Shown here piece by piece: positions 24,201 to 36,200 of a stretch of 64,000 bases of DNA; position 1 is the stretch's first letter; every line of letters starts with the position of its first letter. The stretch lies in the NCBI GenBank assembly GCA_963402885.1, contig OY727095.1:3539001-3603000 (forward strand). The letters run 5' to 3'. The stretch is from Antedon bifida. Lineage: Eukaryota; Echinodermata; Crinoidea; Comatulida; Antedonidae. The notes beneath the pieces were generated by a model. It was not told where the DNA came from, did no database searches, and worked only from the letters and a program-made list of their open reading frames with translations. Position numbers and translations under genes: made by a program.

Positions 24201-27200
24201 ATAGCAGTTATTACAACTGTAAACAAAACATGGACCAAAGATGATGCTGATAGTGGTAAATATGAATAAATTTAGCAGTCGTCATTGGCACAGCTATATT
24301 TTATTCACAAGACCATGGCAAAATTCATACTGTTTCATTTCATATGTTTAATGTGGTCATGGTAAGAGACAATAGGGAGTTTTCGCAACCTTACGAATAC
24401 GATAACGAAAACGTATACGTCACACTTTAGTGAAACATTTGAGCTGATCCCCATTTCATATTCGTAAAGCGTATTCGTGTTGACGAATATCACCAGTCAT
24501 ATTCATAACTACAAAACGAGTATAGTTTTTGATCTATTTTGCACATTTTGCATTTGAATTAGGAATGATTCATGATTATAATATAATTATACTTTTATTG
24601 AAAGTAATTTACTAAAGTAATTTACTAAAATGCCAGGTCAATTTTGATAAATAGCAGTTTTTAAAGTCCTCACTCGCTTTGATGTTACGCTAGGCCTAGG
24701 CAGCCAAGCACCAAGCAACACGTACCTGCGCTTCGCTCAAATTTACCACAGTCTTATTTTGGACGGCGCCCTCAATATTTCGTTGCCATGCGAAACAGAT
24801 TTTAACTGGCTTACGAAAAACGAATACGTGTGCGTGACATATCCGTTTTCGTTATCGTATTCGTAAGATTGCGAAAACTCCCTAATGTATTACTAAACTG
24901 CATCCAAGAAATATGAATATAAATATGAAATTTTACAATTGGAATGTTACTTTATGACTTACTTTAAATTCAAAATATGCAATTCATACAAAATTTATTG
25001 TATTTGTGAATTTTCAGAGAATAATACCTTTTTCACACTGCAAAAATTGTTACAATGTTGCAACATATTTTGATCGCTTTATTATATGTTTTCATACAAA
25101 CATAGCAAACAACGCAAAATCTTGAGACAAAATATTGTTGATTATTATTATTAGAATAAATGTACTTTGATGTGCAATAACAACTTGAAAAAAAAAACAG
25201 GCCTTTCGCCGGTGTGATTTTACAGGACACCTGTTGAGCCGTGAAATGTCCAAAAAGTCACATTTGTGCAAAAAACCACTTTCTGCAAAATGTTGCCTTC
25301 AAATGTGCACACAACCACATTTGTGCAAACATGGCACCCTCAAATATGCAAATCTGTAAAAAAGTATAATCCATTAATGTGCAAACATCACATTAAATGT
25401 AAAAACATTACGGTTTAACGTTAATGTGCAAAATGAAGTTCTACAAATGTGCAAATCATTTTTTGCAACCTAAATCAAAATGATAACCTAAATTCTAAAC
25501 ATTCACAGGTTTTTCTAACAATGTTTTCAAAATATAACCACTTACATACTTAATTGTAGTACAGGCTGAAATCTTTGCGCTAACATTTTATTCTTTTACC
25601 AGCATTTTTATAAATCTATACAGATTCCAAAGAGCTTTGGTCTTATCACATACTGAAAATATCATGCGCTGTTCAAAATTTTCTGCGCAATTTAAATATT
25701 GATTCAATTTGCCCAAGAAAATCCTCAAAATTTTAAATTGCATAAATATGTTCAAATCGCGCTTAACAGAAACACATTTTAAATAAAATAATAAAATCTA
25801 AATAACTCAGTTCATTATGTTTTGTGAATTTCATTGAAAATGAAAGGACATCTGTAAGGGACTTCAATTTTAACTGTATAGAAGTTACCATCTCCAGCAA
25901 GCAGCGACCACGAGTCAATTCTGCATCCATTCCCCGGACATGATTGTGGATTTTTTTTTCAAAACAGATTATTTCAATTAAATATGTAATGCTATATCTT
26001 GAAAACATTAAACTCGTGACTATTTAGAATTAGTTTATTTGCACATTTGTAGAATTTCATTTGCACATTTAAAGGCCAGGTGCGGGCAAAAAATTTCTAT
26101 TGATCATACATTCCAATAATTATCGATCTATAGTTTCTCCTATGTTTCATAATTATTAGGATTTTTATTTGTGTTACACGAGCTTGTTGAAAATAAGCAC
26201 TTTCTTATCAGTGGGGGGGGGGGATAGTTCAAATTACACAGTAAAATCTCTATTCTTTTGTAAACAAAGAGAGGAATTTTAAAAAGCTATGAAAAATAAA
26301 CAGTGTGGTAAAAAATGTTAACAGATGACTAAATATATGTAATATAACTTGAATTTTACATTTCTGGTATTTTTATTCAACTTCAGATTTTTATTTTCAT
26401 GCTATAGCAAAAATTATCCACCGTATATCCACCATCTTTTTTCACCTTCTAGGGAGTCACCAGACACCAGACATGTTATTACATTAGGTTAAACTACCTA
26501 ACTACTGAAAAAATGGCTTCCTGGTTTTTATGGCAGAATTTTGCCAAATTTTGTATTTGACCATATTAAGGGTAATTCATGTTTTTTCGTCTTGATTTCT
26601 GTTTCAATATCTGATTTATATACAATTAACCAGATATTATATTTAAAATTCATGCTTGTACCTGAGCTTTAACGTCAAAACTGATCGTTTTTACATTCAA
26701 CAGCATGATTTTTGCACATTAGTGGATTATACATTTGTACAGATTTGCACATTTGAGAGTGCCATGTTTGCACAAATATGGTAGTTAGCACATTTGTGAC
26801 TTTTTGCACATTTCACGGCTCAACAAAACCCCTGTCAATTTTCGAAAGATTTTTCAGCAAAATTTCTTACAACTTGTTACAATTTGTGTCTTTTTGCAGA
26901 TTTAAAAAAGTAAATTAAAGGTATTTTCAACACAAATATTAATGTACACTTTTATTTTCTACAGGGAATCCTTCAAAACAGTTTACAAGATTGGTCACTG
27001 ATGACCTAAATGCAATGAACAGTTCTAATAAAAATGTATGTTAACAATAATCATTATTATACACTACTAAAGCAAACTATCCAAAACTGAGTTTTGATTG
27101 TAAATTGTTTATTTTTTGTAGATCTTTTTTATGCTTGAATTACTGCAATACATTTGAAGAGCAAGTTTATATTCTAACTTTATCAGAATAACAGTTGAAC

Positions 27201-30200
27201 AAAATTAGAAAAATATAAAAATTCTATTTCATAGTTTTGCTTTATTTTTTTAATTTATCAGGTTCAGGTTGACAAAAAATCTGCCGGAGAAGGTATGTAA
27301 CTTGCCTTTAAATTACATTTTTTTTCGGCCAGTAAACAAATTGAGCTTTTGGCCAAGTTATTTATAATTTTGATTTTAAAAAAAACAGTTTTTTTGTCCC
27401 TTGAATGATAAAACTTGTACTTTTTCAAGAAGTTATTTAAGATTGTTTAAATTGATTTTATGCTATTTCATTTTCAGAATCAAATGCTGTGCCTACATCC
27501 AGGACATCCATTAATGGTAAGTTTTTTTTTATATTCCTTATGGTCAGGAGTAACCTAAAATAATAAGCTTTTCACATTGCACACTCAATATGTGCAATTT
27601 AATGAAATTATAGTGGTAATAATATCTTCCTAGCCAGCCACAATAATAACACAAACTACAAAATTTTTTGTAAAAATATACCCTGTTGTTGGGTAAAACA
27701 AGTTGAATTTAATCATTTAAGCGGCCCACATGCATCTCGTATACATTGAATTTTATTTCTTCTGTTTTTGGTGTATGATATCAGAGATATATATTTTTTT
27801 ATATGATTAGCCAGAGTTTTTTTAATGTTAAGTACTGAGGTACTTAATAAAATAACACTAACCTCACGAGACAGACAATCACCATACAAACATGAGATTA
27901 CTACTAAAATGTGTAGTGTTGTTTATTAAATTTTACAATGGTTCCTCCATGATTTCATATAACAACTGTGTTACATTGATTGGTGCTATACTTTTCAGGA
28001 TTCCATTCTGTGCAAAGGACATTCATTCACCTGTTATATTACTGACATTTCACACATTTTAAAAATGGTTTTGAAATTTCAAAGAATTATCTACCTTATA
28101 CTTAGAAAATACCAGTGACACAACCGACAAGAATGAAGAACAAGATGGTAGGCCTACATCAAATCAGACAAAGAAAGATGTGAGTATAGTTTGTCATTTA
28201 TAATGTATTATTAAATGTGGATATATATGAAATATTGTAATGAAAGATGACAACTGAAGTTATGAGAAGAAAAATGAAATTAATTCTATTTTATATGTTC
28301 ATTTGTCAGGTTAAAAAGAAATCAACTGCAAAACGTATGTAACTTCACTTCACTTAATGTATAATGGTAGTAGTGCTGACGTAGATTTGTGACTTTTAAC
28401 ATGTACAGTTCTGAGAGACTGTGATCACTGCACACTGCCACACTTTATTCTATTGTATGTATGGAGATGGTTATTTAGATTTAGAGCATCAAAGCATAAA
28501 ATAGATTACTTATTTCTACATTGCGCAGCAAATTTTCCAAAATTAAACATTTTTTCTTGTGCAATTTAAAATTGTGTAAGAAGTTTGCACAATGAACATG
28601 AAGTACTAAAATAATGATGATATGTACATTACGTTTCTACAACAGATACTGAAACTAATCCAATTGATATAGAACAGCCATTAGATAAAGATGTAATGAA
28701 GAAAGTCGAGGAAAATAATGAGGAGACTTTTGAAGAAACACTCAAAATCTGGGACCATGGGGGACAAATGATATATCATGGTATACATTGTGTAAGTTCA
28801 GAAACATGTGTGAGGGAGGGAGGGTGTGTGTGTATGTACAGAAACGCATCAATACACAATTATACCTATTTTCAACTTCTGTTGAAAAAGAAAAAATAAA
28901 ATCACTAAATAGGGACAATAGTTTTACTTTTTTATGGTTTTTAAAATACAAATAAATAAACTTATTTGTAAACAATTCTGATAATCTTTGTATAATGTGC
29001 TTGTGTAAAAACCTATTGCAGTTTATATAGATATTAATTAATAATTATAATTGTAATATTAATTGTGTAATTTTGATATTTAATTAACATTTCTATGAAA
29101 ACTCCTTTGTAGGACAAGCTAAGAGTAAAATACTGTTTAGGTATTAGAATCAAAAGACAAGAATGTGTAGAGTATAGCTCTTAAAAAAAAACTCTCTAAA
29201 AATTATTTTGTTGCAGATGTTTATGACATCACAAGCCCTTTATATTGTGGCGTTTGATCTCAGTAAACCTCTTGATGACCGTGCTATTGTCACTGATGCT
29301 AATGGGGTAAGTAAGAATTAGGTATTATAGTTTATAATATAAGACCCTAATATTCTTACACTTTATGCCGGTTTTGCTGTCATAAAGATATTTTCTTTAT
29401 ATCAGATAGGTGGGCCAAAATTAACATTTCTTTTGATAAAAAAAATCATTTCAAGTTTTAATGTGATTTAAACAACAACATCAAATCAATCTTATATTTT
29501 TTTTTCATCTAAAAATAGATAACTATTATGTGTATTTTTTTTATAGAAAGAACGTAAACATCATTGGTCCAACCTTCAGTTCATATTATCTTACATCCAG
29601 ACGGTTTATGCTCATACTCGTATTGTGGAAGAAGATGGAGAGAATGAAGTTCACAAACCAACTATCCTTATTGTGGGTACACATAAGGGTAAGCTGGGAA
29701 AGACTAATGAAAAACAAGAGATTGAGGTTAATACTACTTTTGTTTTTATATCCAAGCAAGAACATTAATTTCTAAAAGCTAATGTAAATAAACTGAGTAC
29801 TGGAGTATCAAATAATTTTGATTAGCCCTACAATATAAATAATATAAAAAAATTAGTTAAAATATATCAAATTAAACATATTAAATATTAATAAGATATT
29901 TCATATAAAACTATAGTATTGACCAATGTTCTCATAATACATAACACATAATTATCTTTAAATGTTTAAATCAAGAAGGCTTTTAAAAAGATTCAAGATG
30001 TGCTTAAAAGTAAACCATATGGAAAACATGTCTACGATTATTTTGCCATTGAGAACAGTCAAGCAACTACAGATAAGAGCTTTAGTAACCTCAAACAAGA
30101 TATTGATAAACTTATGACTGTTTTGGAAAAACCTGTTCCTTTGAAGTGGATGCGTTTTCGATGTGATATACATAATCTAAAAGAAAAACTTGTGTGTTCC

Positions 30201-33200
30201 TCAGAAGAGGTAAATTATGTTTGTCATCATTCTGTAGTGTTTTGTTGTTAAATGATTGTGTAAGAATCAAATTTACTCTTATTTAAGTTAATTGAATTGA
30301 ATTAAACATTAGTGTAAAAATTATTTAAATTGTAATTTGACATTTTTGTCTCAATATATTTAGTAAATAGACAACTATCAAACTAAACACATTAAAAACA
30401 CAAACAACTTTTTAAATATTCCTGTGCCTAACATTGATTTTTCTTGATTTTTATAGTATGTGATGATAAATCATTTTTTTTTTAATGCCTAAATGCACTA
30501 CTATTACCATATTTTGACATATTCATATTATTTTGGCTAACTCTACTTTTAAATTATCACCACAATTAAATAAGCTAAATATTTTTTTTTTCATCTTTTA
30601 TTTTCTGAATAAAAAAATAGTAAGGGAAGGAAGTAAACTATCAACACGTAAATTCTCTATTGTTATTCAATGATACTTATTATTTCTTTAGCTTCAAAGG
30701 CTGGCTAATAATATTGGGATTATTAACCAAATAAAAAACATGAAAAGATGCAACAAATATAATTTAATTAGGATGTTTCATATCCATAATGCTAGCTTTG
30801 TATTTTTTCAACATTTCCGAAGTTTTTAGACCACACATTTTAAAATATCTCTATGAAATACCATATCAATTACACCTCAAAACATTAATACTGTAAAAGA
30901 TAAAATAATGGTGAGAATAAATTTTATTTTCTACAAAAAATTTGAATATTTTGTTTAAATCTTAATAGTACTGTAACTAATTTGTTTTAAAGCTTCAAAT
31001 GCTGGCAAGAAAATATGGTATTGTTGAGGAAAAGGAACAATCAATGCTGCTTATCTTCTTGTACGATATTGGTGAAATTATTTACATGCCTGAAAAGAAA
31101 TTATTAAAAGATAAAGTGATGTTGCATCCGGAGAGATTTGTTAAAATTATCACAGAATTTGTAACTGTGGTTGACTCAAAAATTTCAAAAGTAGGTTCAT
31201 GTAATATTTTATTGCACTTGTTAGTCCTTCCACCTATTCTCAGTATCAAATTTTTTATTGAGGTAGAGTACTCATATTCGTATAGGTGATATAATTTGCA
31301 TAACAGGTGAAATACTGTACTATGCTATTCTCTCATAATTTTAATTTTCTTAACATCCCTCCTGTCTCGTCTCATGATTGTACCACAACTGAAATAAAGA
31401 AAGAAGGTTAAATATCAGTATTACTAATTGATTACTAATTGTTTGTTTATTTAGACTGCCATGTATCGTGATGCATATGATAAGCTGGATAAGGGCATAC
31501 TGGAGGAGAAGTTGTTGTGTAAATTATGGAAAGAGCGTAAAGTTGACAAAGCAGAGGAAATTGATTTCCTTGTAGCACTGATGATCCAATTAGGTTTCAT
31601 TTGTGAGAGAAAGATAACCAGCAGCCAAGATGTGGCAAGTACATCTACAGTAAGTTTAGTTTCTTTCCTCATATTTTCCATGTAAGATTTGGTGTAAAAA
31701 CCATTAAAGTATATTATACATTGATCGGCCTTTTACTCAATACATACCTTTTATGGTTATCTCATATTCTGAATTTTCTACAGATATTTTTAACATTTAC
31801 ATTAAATGATTGACGATAATGTGAAAACAATTTTGTCATGTTTAAGTGTTGTACATGTTATTGATTTTATATTGTATACTATTGTATATTGATAGTATCT
31901 TGTATCTTTCCCAATTATTAATTTCAGGAATCAGATGTAAACCGCTCATTCTTTGTACCACTACGCCTTGCTTTTAAGACATCACGTAAAGTGAAACCAA
32001 AACCTGATGATTCACAATCTATCAGTATCTATTACGACTTTAAGGGATATCTGCCAGACGTATTGTTTCCATATGTAGTTAATGAATTCCTTTCCAAATT
32101 TCAATCTGATGGATTTAAGACAAAACTATCGTGTAATCATGCAAAACTTTACCTCAACGAAATTCATCATGTGACTTTATCTCTTGTTGATTTTGAAACT
32201 AAGAAGGATGACTCATCCTTCGAGCAAAAGTTCTTGTTAAAGGTATTGTACAAACTCTAGTGAATGTTTAGTAAACATCACAAATATATTTTAATTTGAT
32301 AGAAGTTAAATAAATAAAGTATATATATAAAATATAAATAAATATTATTATTTATTTGCTTTTATAGTATATATTATTTATTTTATTAAGGTCTTTATAT
32401 TACCAATTTATTGTCAATTTCATAAATCTGTTAAATTTCAATTCAAAAATTTACTTTTCATAGATACTGTATCAACTCAAATTCTAATATCAATTATTTT
32501 GGTTATTTTTTTACAGATGACTATTAAACAAAACAAGAAATGTGACCTATGTCCACAAGCCTGTCAAAAGGTATGTTATGATTGTGTTTTTGAGATATTA
32601 AGAGTAGTGTTTATACATTTTACATCCATTTGTCTATTGCATACAAAAAGTGTTGTATATTAACACTTAATAGATTGTATTAAAAATATGTAATTCTGTA
32701 AAAATAATGATAATTGAATAGTGGCTGGGGTTCAGGTAATGGTTAAAAAAATGCTTGAGGTTATCTGGAGACAACTGTTACTGATACACGGTATAGTATA
32801 GTCTCTAGATCACCTCATAGCAATAAAGTAGCAATGATTTGAAGAAAATGTATAGCAGTAGCCTACCTTTTGCATATATTTTAATAAATTTAGAAAAATG
32901 TTTCTTTTATTTAAAATACATATGTTGTTTATTTGGTTGTTTTCATTTCTTTTTACAATTGTATTGTAAATAATGAAATTCAATATTTTTCAAAACTTTT
33001 GTTCAATAAAGTAGCTGTTATTTTATTTTGTTTTGTAAATTGTCTGTTACAGATATCTCTAAATCTGTATTTAATTTATATCTTTAGGCTTTGTCAACGG
33101 TTGAGAAGACATTTGAACAATCTAAAGATGGCGGTAGAAGGGGGATTCCATTCAAGAGATGCATTCTATGTAGTTGTAGTAATAAGAAAAAGAAGCATAT

Positions 33201-36200
33201 TCGAAAACTAGATACATCCAAGGACGAGTTACATTGCAACATAACTGGCAAGGATTTTTGGACTGATGTTACACGTTACAAGCGGCTATTTGGAGGTAAA
33301 GTAGTAACAGACTACAACTTACAAGTTTAATTATATTTCATTTATTTCAACAATATAGTAACAATGCTATAGGCTGATGCTAAAATGTTGTTGTCTTCAT
33401 CAATTTGGCAAATGTATTTCTCCTCCACTCCACACCAAAAAAAGACCTCAGTTAATAACTAGCACATGGTGGTGAAATCACTCACGGAATCACAGAATAT
33501 ACAATTGTCAATTTAAGCATGTAACTAAATAACTGTTTTGAATAAACAGTGGTCGAGGCACATGTTCTTAAATAGTGGACATCCCGATCAATAATGAAAT
33601 CTAGTAAACATTGTTAGTCACATGATTACAGAACACGCAGTTGGATGTAAATAACTGAGCAAGCTTTTTAACTAAAACAGTTGTAATCCACAACCCTGTA
33701 AAATACTGTGTGTTGTCACAGCTCTCCAATATTGGTACTATAAAACAGGATACAAAATAAAGAATAATAATGTACTGTGCTATGACAAACAAATGATTTT
33801 TGTCCTGTAATTGAATTATATATACACTTATTTCACCTTTTACAGAGATATCTCCTGTTACAGATGCAGTTCCAGATTGTATTCAAGGTAATCACAAACT
33901 TGACTAGGTTTCTCTTTCTGTTCTCAATTAATGTAGCTAATGATTATTTATAAATCAAAGAGCTGCATAGGCAGAGTAGATGGAAAAAAATCAAAATCAT
34001 ATTGAGGCAGTTAAAACTGCCTCAATATAAATTTATTAATATGACATGTTTCAAGCATAGCCCATCATCAGGCCATGATCATCACCTGATGATGGGCTAT
34101 GCCCGAAATATGTATTAAGGATTATTTAGGTTTTTGTGTCTCCAGGACATAAATATTTTTTACCTCATTTTGCAAAACCATGTCCTGGCTGCAACAACAG
34201 AAAATCAGATAATGGCAGCTTTCTCAGAGCTTTGGAAATTCTTCAGACTATAACATTTTCCATGATTCCCATGAACATGTATAGTTTTAAACATATCTAT
34301 GATATTAATCAATATTTGAAGGGTTTTAACAGGCAGAGATAGTATTACCAGAGTTGTTGACTATAGTATGAATATTTAACCAGTTTTAAGTGAGGATTTA
34401 TACTTCTTTTCAGTATTAATTAATTATAATGCATTTAAAGGAAATTAAAGTGTTATAAAACGTTAATCAATTGTTTGTTTGTGACTCTGAATTTAAATTC
34501 AGGTTCAATTTGTACTGTCCAAATAATGTCTTCTTTACTTATAATACTCTTCCCCCACAAACACCTGAACGTTTAGTTTGTGTAACAGTTGATTTTGTAA
34601 TATATTACTGTAGTTTATTGTATTACACACAACGTGAAACTGAGAAGGCTGTTATTTCCAGTATTCAGTGGTTATACATTCCATTGGTTGTTCTTATATT
34701 ATTAGTGTTCTACTGTGTTATGTTGTCTACATTTATAAGACTTATTTTCCTGGTGATTAGTGTGTTAGTTAGTTAATTGCACTAAATTTTTAATAAAGAA
34801 AATATAGAATACAGATCATACATTGAAAACTTTACTTTTCACAGATGTGCCAAGTAATTCTCCAGCCGCTCCATTACTTCCATCAGCCAATCAACCAGGT
34901 AAGATCTATTTTTCCATACATACATTTTGTATAAATTACAAAATTTATATACAGTGTTAATAAAGACAGCATAGCTTTCAAATGCTTGGTGAAGAATAGA
35001 ATTAAATAAATACACTTTATAACAAATTAGGATTGCCATTAAAACCATCATACACCATATTAAACAACTCCACATCCAAAGACTTGTTTAAGACCTTTGA
35101 CAATGATAGTAAATTAATTCACTCATGCTTATTTTTGGCACTTATTTTCCTTTAAAAAACTAGTTTTTAATAAAAAAGACTAACGTAGCTTTCAACACAG
35201 CCAATGTGTATTATTAAATTCTAGCAATACTATCAGGTTTATATGGTATCAACTTCTTTGAGAACAAATTTTAAATTGCTGATTATTTGCACTTGTTCAA
35301 CCATGAAGCATATGTGGTCTAATGGTTAAGACGCTTGCCCTGGTTTGTTTAGTCATTCATATCCAAGCATTTGAAAGACACAATTTTTTTTTAAAGTGGA
35401 AATATTTTGTGTTTTAGTCAAGTCAATAAAATGAAAGTTTGTACAATACCATAAACACTAAACTGTACTTGTATATTTACAATGTTAAAAAGTATACAAA
35501 TAATGAATGTTTATGAGTTGGATGGTGGAGAATATTTCATGAGTTGACAGAGGCTATATATTTGCTATATATTTAAGTCGGCGATCCACCATCAAGAAAT
35601 AAAAACATTAAAACATTATTTGTTTTATAGCACACATACTTCTTATGTCAACAACAGAAACATATTCCTAGTGTAAAAAGTAAAAATGCGATATGAAAAA
35701 TTGCCAGGCAATTGAAACTGATCTACTGTAGGCTAATTCTGTGTTTTTTTTCCCACTTCTTGTATAATTAATCAAAATCATACAAATGATCTGAAGCTAA
35801 TTTGAGTTCTTTTTTGGGTCTAAATTAGTACAAAAATGTTAATTCAGATTGAGTGCCATTTGAATATAATGTTATTGCCAAGCCAAACAATATGTGGCGC
35901 TATTGGATTTCATGCTGGGATGTTCACAGTTGGCTCTGAGATTATTTTTTTGTATGCAACAATTTTTTTTTTTCATACAAAAAAAGCTGACGATAGTTTA
36001 ATAGTCTTGTTAATGAAACACCATCTGAACCACACACAATCGTCCAATCAAATGACAAGAATAATATATGATAAAATTTATGTAGCAAATAAAGTCTACA
36101 TTTGATGTAATAAAATAATGAGTATCACTTACACACTGTGCACATCAAACAAAAACTGGTCTCTCTCTCAAGGCTTTGTTTTGCAAACCCATGTGTACTG

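Noticed and set aside
35310..35345. tRNA-like start (GTGGTCTAATGGTTAAGAC)
   Set aside because: Only box A is present, with no box B at the required distance.
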